A stretch of 33,239 nt of DNA. Source: CAZYME01 sp964648115. GTDB lineage: Bacteria > Pseudomonadota > Gammaproteobacteria > Legionellales > Legionellaceae. Location of the stretch: positions 1 through 33,239 of the forward strand of contig CAZYME010000027.1 in NCBI GenBank assembly GCA_964648115.1. Direction: 5' to 3'. Shown here one piece after another: positions 1-6,635 of this stretch. The notes under the pieces were generated by a model. That model was not told the DNA's origin. It was given only the letters and a program-made list of their open reading frames with translations, and ran no database searches. Numbering within the stretch: the first letter of the stretch is position 1; every line of letters begins with the position of its first letter. Made by a program: the position numbers and the translations under genes.

Positions 1-367
1 ACTTTATCAAGCACATAGTACTCTAACTCTTATTCTATAATTTTCAAAGTTTCTAGAGCCTTGCTTTCTTCTTTCAAATCCTTCCCAACAATTCCGTTAT
101 TTTCTTATTTAACAGTAAGAACTTTGCGTAAGATTTTTTGTAGGGTTTTCCCTCCTTTCCAGCTTTTCCAAAAGTTGCTGCTTAGTGGAGGTAATTTCAT
201 AGTATTAGAGCTAAGACCAAGCAAGAGGAAACTCAATAAATTATCAAGATAACTCACAAAGATTGCTCGCATATCTAAGCCTAAGTTATAGGCGCATCTT
301 AAAAGCAGCAACTATTTATGTGACAAGCATGGTATTATTTAGTTCTTAATTAATTGAATGTTAGCAA
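1..367. other. gene-free left edge, AT-rich
   Basis: No supported gene. Short open frames exist on both strands but none has a good ribosome site or a recognisable product. On the minus strand one frame runs from about 311 to 105, hits a TAA, and continues open to a second TAA at 30-32 with a plausible-looking lysine/glutamate-rich tail. This could be the decayed end of a gene, but I cannot name it. The stretch presumably holds the promoter of the murJ-type gene that follows. Confidence 0.5.
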
Positions 368-370
368 GTG

Positions 371-1966
371 ATGAGTAATATAAAATTAAATATTAAAGCC
401 ACATGGGTTATTTCCATTGCAGTAATGTGTAGCCGCTTGTTAGGCCTTATCCGAGAAATTTTATTTAATGATCTGTTTGGCACAGCTACTCTGGGAATTT
501 TTCTTATAGCTTTTCGTGCGCCCAATTTATTGAGAGATCTTTTCGCGGAAGGGGTTCTTTCAGTTTCATTTATCACAATTTTCTCTAAAAAGCTCGAAAC
601 GGAAGGTGAAGCCTCTGCCTGGCAGCTTGCCTCAAAAATGATGACATTGATTAGTATATTCATGGGAATTTTAAGTATTCTTGGAATTATTTATGCAAAC
701 AAAATGATTGCCATTTTAGCCCCAGGTTTTTCTGGTGATGATGCTAATACAACAATTCTTTTAACTCAAATTATGTACCCTTTTATTTTCTTGGTCTCTC
801 TTGCGGCATTGGCTATGGGCATACTCAACTCAAAAAATGTCTTTGGGATGCCGGCATTAGCTTCAAGTTTTTTTAATATAGGTTCTATATTGGGGGGGGG
901 ATTTTTTGGATGGCTCATTGATCCTCATTTTGGAAAAAATGCACTGATAGGCCTCTCAATTGGAACCATTTTGGGTGGTTTACTTCAATTATTAGTTCAG
1001 ATTCCCAGTTTAAGGCGCGTAGGCTTTCATTTTAAGCCTAATTTTCATTGGAATGATCCGGGAGTTCGTAGTGTGTTAATTTTAACAATTCCTGGGATAA
1101 TTGCTGCGAGTGCTGTACAAATTAATGTACTTATTAGTTCAGGTTTTGCCTCTTATATCGGAACAGAAGCGGTAACATGGCTTAATAGCGCATTTAGAAT
1201 TATGCAACTCCCTATTGGTGTTTTTGGTGTTGCAGTTGCCACGATTACCTTACCTGTAATCTCTCGTATTGCTGCAACAAAAGACAGCAGCCAGTTCGGT
1301 ATAACCTTGGGGCAGGCAATGCGTTTTGTTATCTTCTTAACACTACCTGTCGCCGTAGGGTTTTGGTTTTTTGCCAAACCTATTATTAGTCTTATTTATG
1401 AACATGGGAAATTTTATGCGGAGGACTCTGCACAAACCGCTTTCGCCTTACAATTTTATGCAGTTGGCCTCGTAGCCTATTCTTGTATTAAAGTTCTCTC
1501 CCCAGGTTTTTACGCGATTAATAAAAAATGGACCCCAATGTGTATTAGTTTTATGTCTATATTTATAAATATTACTCTAACGTATTATTTGGTTTTTACA
1601 GTTGAAATGGGTCATCGAGGTCTTGCCCTTTCCACGGCTATTTCGGCAATAATTAATTTTTTGACGCTCTATTTCTTAATGAATAGATTACATGATTTAC
1701 AAACAAAGAAATTTTTAAATGCTTTTATTCGGTGTGGTGTCGCATCTGCCGCACTTGGCATTTTTTGCTGGGTCTTTACACATTTCTTTTCAGAATATAT
1801 TTATAACGCATCATTGAGTCACCGTATTTTTTTCTTATTAACGGCTATTTTACTTGCCGGTATTACATACCTATCGATTTGTTTGATACTTAAGGTTGAA
1901 AATGCTTACAGTATAATCAAAATCTTGATTCAAAAAATACAGCCTAAGGGTTTGGTGATCGATTAA
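371..1966 (+). CDS. murJ: MurJ/MviN-family lipid II flippase
   Basis: An inner-membrane flippase of the MOP superfamily, about 531 aa, the usual MurJ length, strongly hydrophobic throughout (about 14 membrane segments expected). MurJ moves lipid-linked peptidoglycan precursor across the membrane. Visible signatures are the N-terminal SRLLGLIREI with its conserved arginines, FRAPNLLRDLFAEG in the first third, and FRIMQLPIGVFGVAVATITLP in the middle. The ATG at 371 directly follows an in-frame GTG at 368 and neither has a strong Shine-Dalgarno, so the start is uncertain by one codon. It sits in AT-rich DNA next to a peptide/oxygenase gene set rather than beside rpsT or ribF, where many gammaproteobacteria keep murJ. 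It may therefore be a second, accessory copy, but the rest of the genome is not visible. Family call is firm; the symbol is less so. Confidence 0.88.
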   Translation: MSNIKLNIKATWVISIAVMCSRLLGLIREILFNDLFGTATLGIFLIAFRAPNLLRDLFAEGVLSVSFITIFSKKLETEGEASAWQLASKMMTLISIFMGILSILGIIYANKMIAILAPGFSGDDANTTILLTQIMYPFIFLVSLAALAMGILNSKNVFGMPALASSFFNIGSILGGGFFGWLIDPHFGKNALIGLSIGTILGGLLQLLVQIPSLRRVGFHFKPNFHWNDPGVRSVLILTIPGIIAASAVQINVLISSGFASYIGTEAVTWLNSAFRIMQLPIGVFGVAVATITLPVISRIAATKDSSQFGITLGQAMRFVIFLTLPVAVGFWFFAKPIISLIYEHGKFYAEDSAQTAFALQFYAVGLVAYSCIKVLSPGFYAINKKWTPMCISFMSIFINITLTYYLVFTVEMGHRGLALSTAISAIINFLTLYFLMNRLHDLQTKKFLNAFIRCGVASAALGIFCWVFTHFFSEYIYNASLSHRIFFLLTAILLAGITYLSICLILKVENAYSIIKILIQKIQPKGLVID

Positions 1967-2010
1967 CAGCAATGATGATATGTAACAAATAAGCAATATT
2001 TTATTATTTG

Positions 2011-2030
2011 AGAACCCTTTAAGAACCCTT
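2011..2030 (+). promoter_or_regulatory. direct repeat AGAACCCTT x2, possible operator
   Basis: AGAACCCTT occurs at 2011-2019 and again at 2022-2030, a period of 11 bp, about one helical turn. The pair lies in the gap between the murJ-type gene and the Cys-rich peptide frame, followed by a T-rich stretch and weak -10-like elements. The spacing suits a regulator binding one face of the DNA. No regulator is identified and the promoter itself is not clear. Confidence 0.3.
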
Positions 2031-2092
2031 GTGTTTTTTTTATTATGTGATAAATTTCTGCGTGAAAAATAGGCATTTTATAAGGAAGATAA

Positions 2093-2193
2093 ATGAAAAA
2101 AGCTATAATTCGAAAAATCGTCAAAAAAAATTAGAAAATTTTAAGAGCATTGACTGTTCAAGGAAGTGTCACCCTTGTATTGGATGTGGTTAA
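2093..2193 (+). CDS. Cys-rich small peptide, candidate RiPP precursor, needs a -1 shift
   Basis: A very small gene. A good Shine-Dalgarno (AAGGA, 2082-2086) sits 6 nt before the ATG at 2093. That frame reads MKKAIIRKIVKKN and stops at TAG 2132-2134. The -1 frame continues from the A8 run (2123-2130) as KLENFKSID followed by CSRKCHPCIGCG, stopping at TAA 2191-2193: four cysteines in twelve residues. A shift on A_AAA_AAT (2125-2131), directly before the stop, would join basic leader and Cys-rich tail into a 33-aa peptide. Alternatives are a missing A in the assembly, or unshifted translation from GTG 2062, giving 43 aa in the Cys frame. The next gene starts 17 nt after its stop. Seen: frames, ribosome site, cysteines. 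Inferred: that it is a modified-peptide precursor. No match to a named peptide family is recognised. Confidence 0.45.
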
Positions 2194-2209
2194 ATAAGGT
2201 TAAACTTTG

Positions 2210-2650
2210 ATGTCTTTAGAGTTACCTCTTTTACTTCAATATAAAAATCCTCATGTTTTATATCGATACAATAAAGATTTCCCTGATAATAAGATGGCGC
2301 CTGAAGAGGCGTTTGAAGAATTAATAAAATTTTTTTGGTTGTCGCTTAAACATCAAGAGGAAAAGTTGTATTTTCCTGAAAATAACGAATTTGATTTTAT
2401 TTGCGGAATTCATTCGGAAATGAAAGAGATCGATGATATGTGGCATACTTTTCTTCTTTTCACAAAGGATTATATTTCTTTTTGCCAACAGTATTTAGGA
2501 AAATTTTTTCATCACTCACCCAATACAGAGACAGAAGAACAAATAACACAACACGATTTTGAGCTCGATTTTTCAAGGTTTTTATCCTATGTGTATGATA
2601 ATTTGGGAGAGGAAACTTTAGTGAAATGGTTTGGTGTATTAATTGAATAG
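2210..2650 (+). CDS. DUF1399/glycine-rich-domain-like protein (WH...HHxP)
   Basis: A soluble protein of 146 aa with no signal peptide. Its clearest block is a helix-rich segment H68 - IDDMWHT (about 74-80) - FTKDYISFC (84-92) - HHSP (101-104). This resembles the conserved DUF1399 / GRDP-type motif, in which D-x-x-W-H is followed by T/H-x-x-Y and then a HHxP-like end. The biochemical function of that family is not established. ATG 2210 is preferred over an in-frame TTG at 2207; AAGG at 2196-2199 gives normal spacing. It follows the Cys-rich peptide by 16 nt and its end overlaps the next gene by 8 nt, so the three are probably co-translated. The paired histidines could bind metal or substrate; this is inference. 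Confidence 0.6.
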   Translation: MSLELPLLLQYKNPHVLYRYNKDFPDNKMAPEEAFEELIKFFWLSLKHQEEKLYFPENNEFDFICGIHSEMKEIDDMWHTFLLFTKDYISFCQQYLGKFFHHSPNTETEEQITQHDFELDFSRFLSYVYDNLGEETLVKWFGVLIE

Positions 2651-3557
2651 TCCACTTATAAATTTTCAAAAAATAAAGCCACAGGAACAAATATACTTAT
2701 TAGATATTGATGGACATTATATTGAGCAATATCTAGATAAAGTAATAAGTATTTCTGTAAGAGATATTGAACATATACCGTATTTTCGTTTTTTAGTTGC
2801 TCATGAGTTTGAACAGATTTTCGGAATAAAAGATATTTTATTAAATGCCTTAAAAGAGTCTGAAACAGGAGCTGTTCTTATAAAATTTCGTCTTTACAAA
2901 CCTCAAGAAGATATTGATATCAAACTCTCAACTGCTCTTGCCTATCTATTAGGAATCCCTAATGTAGACCCACTTTCTGGAAAGCATTACGCAACTTTTA
3001 CTATAAAGCATACTGACACGCAGATGCCAGAGCTCTTAAGACAATATGAAGCTTTTAAGCTGCATACGGACGGGGCCTATATGAAAAAAGTTCCTGATTG
3101 GATTTTTTTTATGAAAATGGCAGAGACCGCTGCGAGAGGAGGGAGGTCAAAATTATTACATATTAATTGTTGGGATGATTTTGATTACTTTTATAATCAC
3201 CCAATTAATACACGCATGGTTAAATTTTTATCTAATCCAAACTCTAACACTACCACACGATATGAAGAAAATGATGAAAACTCAAGTGTGTATGCGCCGC
3301 TTCTAAAAGTGGAAAATAATCAAAAATCAATCCGATTTATTAATAGATTTATTCATCCAAAAAATTTGGAGGAAGCCCAGTTTATTCATAAGATTCAATG
3401 CTCACTGGAGAGCTCTAAAAATAGTTTGGAAATTGATATTCCTGTAGGCTGTATTTTAGTGATCAATAATCATCGTTGGTTACATGGTAGGAATTCATTT
3501 GAAGTAGATAATGACTTAATGAGAAAACTAATGAGACAAAGAGGAAATTGGTCGTAA
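2643..3557 (+). CDS. CsiD/GlaH-family Fe(II)/2-oxoglutarate-dependent oxygenase
   Basis: A 304-aa member of the CsiD family, non-haem iron oxygenases that use 2-oxoglutarate and O2; the characterised E. coli GlaH hydroxylates glutarate to L-2-hydroxyglutarate (about 325 aa). Matching signatures are HTDG with iron ligands H141 and D143, PDWIFFMKM, the block around WDDFDYFYNHP, the distal ligand H281 in WLHGR, and the C-terminal LMRKLMRQRG. Family and metal site are therefore clear. The start is a TTG at 2643 inside the end of the preceding gene (8-nt overlap), suggesting coupled translation; no better start exists before residue 127. None of E. coli's usual csiD partners (lhgO, gabDTP) is present. 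Next to a Cys-rich peptide gene, a role in peptide modification is possible, but glutarate or another small acid is equally open. Confidence 0.85.
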   Translation: MNSPLINFQKIKPQEQIYLLDIDGHYIEQYLDKVISISVRDIEHIPYFRFLVAHEFEQIFGIKDILLNALKESETGAVLIKFRLYKPQEDIDIKLSTALAYLLGIPNVDPLSGKHYATFTIKHTDTQMPELLRQYEAFKLHTDGAYMKKVPDWIFFMKMAETAARGGRSKLLHINCWDDFDYFYNHPINTRMVKFLSNPNSNTTTRYEENDENSSVYAPLLKVENNQKSIRFINRFIHPKNLEEAQFIHKIQCSLESSKNSLEIDIPVGCILVINNHRWLHGRNSFEVDNDLMRKLMRQRGNWS

Positions 3558-3676
3558 TGTGCTTCTTATTCGGATTAATTATTATTTCCTAATTCGCATC
3601 TTTTCGTAATTATTCAATTTTGGGTAAGCTCCGAGTCCTTATTATTTGTATTAATTGAAATCAATAAGTTATGACC

Positions 3677-3701
3677 GGCTCGATTCCGGCCCTGGGCACC
3701 A
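3677..3701 (+). other. tRNA 3'-end fragment, probable att scar
   Basis: The bases read like the T-arm and acceptor end of a tRNA: a TCGATTC loop flanked by CCGG segments, then CCTGGGC-A-CCA. A whole tRNA would need a GCCCAGG 5' acceptor strand about 70 nt upstream; the sequence there (around 3626) does not supply it, so this is not an intact gene. GCCC...GGGCACCA is typical of tRNA-Phe, and a GAA triplet lies about where a Phe anticodon would sit, but the anticodon stem does not form well. Short tRNA 3' ends of this kind are left at island or prophage boundaries. Orientation predicts the intact tRNA lies to the left, beyond the window. The rest of the 3558-3766 gap holds nothing recognisable. 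Confidence 0.55.
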
Positions 3702-3766
3702 TATTTGAAACGAAACCTACTCAGTGTTTAGTGTTTTAAAACAACGTTTCAATAATATGGGGGTCT

Positions 3767-4855
3767 TTATACCATTTGATGGGCTGGCCCTTGGGGCTGC
3801 ACATCTGGTGCTTTTCCTTTTTGTGGTTTAAACATTAGAGAAGAATCCCCTGCGGGTTTAGTATAATGCTTTATCAAAAAAGCGCCTTCTGCTGGGCGTG
3901 GTGCTTCTAAAATCAGGCGGTCAATTTCCAAAAGAAAATCACGCCCCATTGTTATATAGTGCTCATGGTCAACAGTCATTTGAGAGAGATTAAAATCAAA
4001 TAGCGAAGTATCAGGGCCCGCGGCTATTCTTTCGTTAGCTGCCATGGCCTCTTTTATGATCTTAAGCAATTCCGTAATAGTATGAAACTCAAAGACATTG
4101 GGATCGTAGAAAATACCTGGCCTAAAACCATTATGGACTAAAAGAGCGTTGAGTAGGCAATTAACAAATGATCTATTATTCCCGTCACGAAAAGCATGAG
4201 TTCTGGTTAGATTTTGAATAAGTTCCGCAATTGCAATTAACAGGATGTCCGGATTAAAGTCTTTTTTTGATTCTTTTAGTTGTGCAATAAGCGAATTATA
4301 TCTGGTTATTGAGCTGGTTAAGTTACTATCGAGTTTTTCTGCGTTTGGGGGGAAATAAAATAGCTTTATTTTTTTCTCGCTTGCTAGCTTGTAATAGCGT
4401 TCAAAGTTAGCGAGATTGAGTGGATTTTCCACGTCTACATTAGCTTTGCTGGTGCCCGCAATACTATAAGCTGGGCAAACAACAAAACCTTTTTCAATAA
4501 GGTTTTTTAACCCCTCTAGGCTTGACCAACCAGGCATGATTTCAAAAGCTACCTGTGTGGTTCGGACAACGCCTGGATTAGCAGGGTTCTGTGTTTTAAT
4601 ACCCTGTACACAACTAGTATGAATGTGTTGTAGCATTTCAAAAGATAATTCACTTTTAGTGTTTAACTGTTGTAAAGCAGTTATAAAACCATTAAGAATC
4701 CCTTGTACACTGCCGGGTTCTCTAGTGTCAAAACCACAAGGTCCATTTTCTTTTGAAAAAAACTTGCCATCTACTGCTAGCATCCATATGGCAGAGTCTG
4801 GAGTTTCTTTGATTTTTTGGAGGCCTAACAATAGATTAGTTGGAACGATAAACAT
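3767..4855 (-). CDS. Fic-domain protein, candidate effector
   Basis: A 362-aa soluble protein with a Fic active-site motif, HAFRDGNNR, at residues 220-228, preceded by an all-helical segment (ELIQNLTRT) and followed by FVNCLLNALLVHNG, as in Fic folds. Fic enzymes usually transfer AMP or another phosphate-containing group to a protein hydroxyl; the His is catalytic and the Asp binds metal. The motif departs from HxFx(D/E)(A/G)N(G/K)R only in having Asn before the final Arg. No antitoxin-like partner gene lies alongside and there is no signal peptide. The protein extends about 130 residues beyond the motif, with a Pro/Gln-rich tail. In a Legionella-like genome it could be a type IV effector, but no secretion assay or similarity search supports this. 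Start ATG has only a weak GAGAG upstream. Confidence 0.7.
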   Translation of the reverse strand: MFIVPTNLLLGLQKIKETPDSAIWMLAVDGKFFSKENGPCGFDTREPGSVQGILNGFITALQQLNTKSELSFEMLQHIHTSCVQGIKTQNPANPGVVRTTQVAFEIMPGWSSLEGLKNLIEKGFVVCPAYSIAGTSKANVDVENPLNLANFERYYKLASEKKIKLFYFPPNAEKLDSNLTSSITRYNSLIAQLKESKKDFNPDILLIAIAELIQNLTRTHAFRDGNNRSFVNCLLNALLVHNGFRPGIFYDPNVFEFHTITELLKIIKEAMAANERIAAGPDTSLFDFNLSQMTVDHEHYITMGRDFLLEIDRLILEAPRPAEGAFLIKHYTKPAGDSSLMFKPQKGKAPDVQPQGPAHQMV

Positions 4856-4893
4856 GCAAAATCTCTCATAGATTATTATTTTAAAAGCTAAGG

Positions 4894-4943
4894 AAATACC
4901 GGCAAGGTTCTGCGTAAAAACAATGCGTAACTCACCGGTATTT
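4894..4943 (-). terminator. inverted repeat after the 387-aa membrane protein gene
   Basis: AAATACCGG (4894-4902) and CCGGTATTT (4935-4943) form a perfect 9-bp inverted repeat with a 32-nt loop that contains TGCGTA twice. It lies just beyond the stop of the upstream minus-strand gene and before the Fic gene. The stem is short and the T-tract poor, so it may be a weak terminator or a processing hairpin. It suggests the two genes are not one simple transcript. Confidence 0.4.
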
Positions 4944-4957
4944 TAGAGGGTGGTTCA

Positions 4958-6121
4958 TTAATAAGCGGGACCGGTATAATAAGCGTCAGTTGGACCAAAC
5001 GGTTGCTCTTCCATGCCCAGATTGGCAGCTGCTGTAACAACGGGTCCAGGTAGGGCATTTCTAGCAGCAACGGCATCAGCCATTGCTTTAGATAGCCCTG
5101 TTGCTTCTGTGCCTGGTTCGGCAGCAAAGAAAGCGTATGCAGCACCAGCCCCAAATAGAGTAGCACTTGCTCCAGCAACGCTTCCAGCAATTGCTGCTGT
5201 TACTACTGTTGCTACGCCAAGCGCCGGCATTGCGGCGGCAACTATACCAAGCGACACGGCTAAGGCGGATAAAGTTAACATGGCTATGAATAATCCCCGC
5301 ATGTCTGATGATAATGTTGCATGACCATTCATGTTATTTAGGAGCTCTTCATAGTGCATAATGAAAGTAGTGCCTCTGAGCATGGATGCGGTTTCTGTCA
5401 TAGCTACTATTAACGTATCCATAGGCTCTACTTCTGATAGGGAGGCTGCTTGTTGATTGATATTCAGCAAAATGGGTTTAAGGTCAGGATATTTACGACT
5501 TATTTTTTGTAGCTCCTTGGTAGCTGCCAGGAAGGCACGCCTATGGATCCTACCTAGTTCTTCTGTCGATTCAATAACTTCCTGTGCAAATGTGTTAAGC
5601 AGCCGTGCCGTATCTTCATAGTGATCTAGATTCTCGAGGTCGTCGCTTTTCCATTCGCCAGGTAATGTATTGCTTGTTGGAGTGAAAACACTACGCGGAT
5701 CTAAACTTGAGCCTAATTGCTCGTAATCTTTTTCAAGGAGGTTTTGCTGAGTCGCCCAAATATATACCCAAATGTCATGTGGAATTTCAAGAGTCTGCTT
5801 TTTCAGCCGCATTTGCCCTTGTTCATTGAACTCGAAAAACACATTGTCAGCCCCGAAGCGCTCTACCAATGGGCTAGAGTCAAAAGAAATATCGAAGAAG
5901 TGCTGTGTTTCGACGAGCTGTGTGTAACTGACGTATTTGAGTAGTTGATGGGCTTCAAGGGTGCTATTGTATACTGTAGCAGCATGCTGCTCATCTTCAA
6001 AGTATACCGGCAACCGCCAGATTGAATTCGCAGTATCCCTTAAGATACGCGTTTTTTCTCCTGGGAGGGCGCTTTTATAACGACTAAGAAGGGGCATATC
6101 GCTTGTAGGTAACCCGGGCAT
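4958..6121 (-). CDS. unknown protein with C-terminal membrane hairpin, effector-like
   Basis: 387 aa from the chosen start, function not recognised. The first 270 residues are soluble and charged, with a helical stretch (TARLLNTFAQEVIESTEELG) that may be coiled coil. Two adjacent Ala/Val-rich hydrophobic segments follow (about 276-298 and 300-333), then a soluble tail ending DAYYTGPAY. A large soluble head followed by a late hydrophobic hairpin is common among Legionella and Coxiella effectors that settle on host membranes, which is suggestive only. Start: a TTG at 6148 is in frame, but the ATG at 6121 has a strong AGAGGAG seven bases upstream and is preferred. A good promoter lies upstream at 6182-6210. 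Confidence 0.7.
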   Translation of the reverse strand: MPGLPTSDMPLLSRYKSALPGEKTRILRDTANSIWRLPVYFEDEQHAATVYNSTLEAHQLLKYVSYTQLVETQHFFDISFDSSPLVERFGADNVFFEFNEQGQMRLKKQTLEIPHDIWVYIWATQQNLLEKDYEQLGSSLDPRSVFTPTSNTLPGEWKSDDLENLDHYEDTARLLNTFAQEVIESTEELGRIHRRAFLAATKELQKISRKYPDLKPILLNINQQAASLSEVEPMDTLIVAMTETASMLRGTTFIMHYEELLNNMNGHATLSSDMRGLFIAMLTLSALAVSLGIVAAAMPALGVATVVTAAIAGSVAGASATLFGAGAAYAFFAAEPGTEATGLSKAMADAVAARNALPGPVVTAAANLGMEEQPFGPTDAYYTGPAY

Positions 6122-6181
6122 TTTGAACTCCTCTGGAGAAAACTGCAATAAATGGTGTTTTAAGTAGAGCTAAAGTGTTCT

Positions 6182-6210
6182 ATTTTAATACATATCAACC
6201 ATTGTAGCAA
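6182..6210 (-). promoter_or_regulatory. sigma-70-type promoter for the 387-aa membrane protein gene
   Basis: On the minus strand TTGCTA (plus 6205-6210), a 17-nt spacer, then TAAAAT (plus 6182-6187). Spacing is ideal, with 4/6 and 5/6 matches to consensus. It would give a leader of about 55 nt before the ATG at 6121. Confidence 0.45.
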
Positions 6211-6299
6211 GCTTAGTTTTTTACTGATAGTGATATTCACAACGGGAAACTTATGGTTTAATAACATCAATTTCCGCTTGCGCCAAATATGAGGGTATC

Positions 6300-6635
6300 G
6301 TGACCTTTGTTGTGACTGAAAGTTGTATTAAATGTAAATATACCGATTGTGTAGAAGTATGCCCTGTAGATTGTTTTTATGAGGGACCTAATTTCTTGGT
6401 CATTCAGCCTGATGAATGTATTGATTGCGCATTGTGTGAACCAGAATGCCCTGTGGATGCTATTGTTTCAGAAGACGACCTGACAGACGATCAGCGACAA
6501 TTCCTTGAGCTCAATGCCGAGCTTTCTAAAACGTGGCCCAATATTACTGCCAAGAAAGATGGTCCTCCGGATGCAAAGTCGTGGGAAGGTGTTGAAGGGA
6601 AATTGCAATATTTAGAGAAAGAGTGGAAGAAATAG
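6300..6635 (+). CDS. fdxA: 7Fe ferredoxin ([3Fe-4S][4Fe-4S])
   Basis: A 111-aa cytoplasmic electron carrier. The N-terminus has ESCIKCKYTDCVEVCPVDC and then CIDCALCEPECPVDAI, the paired cysteine clusters of FdxA-type seven-iron ferredoxins; length and the acidic C-terminal half fit the family. It starts with GTG at 6300 after GAGGG at 6291-6295. Its last codons overlap the helicase gene by 13 nt, so the two are probably co-translated, a notable link because the helicase itself needs an iron-sulfur cluster. Confidence 0.95.
   Translation: MTFVVTESCIKCKYTDCVEVCPVDCFYEGPNFLVIQPDECIDCALCEPECPVDAIVSEDDLTDDQRQFLELNAELSKTWPNITAKKDGPPDAKSWEGVEGKLQYLEKEWKK

Noticed and set aside
30..311. Minus-strand frame with one internal stop, possible decayed gene
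   Set aside because: Only about 90 codons including the stop, no recognisable domain and no ribosome site; not distinguishable from chance in AT-rich DNA.
2093..2193. Fe-S or zinc protein fragment rather than a peptide precursor
   Set aside because: The frame is only 33-43 residues and ends right after the cysteines, with a start just upstream; no larger Cys-rich gene remnant is seen around it. Not fully excluded.
3626..3701. Complete tRNA gene ending at 3701
   Set aside because: The 5' acceptor strand GCCCAGG and a proper D-arm are missing and the anticodon stem does not pair.
5013..5324. Plus-strand Ala-rich frame opposite the 387-aa membrane protein
   Set aside because: It is the reverse complement of Ala/Val-rich codons of the real gene, with no ribosome site of its own.
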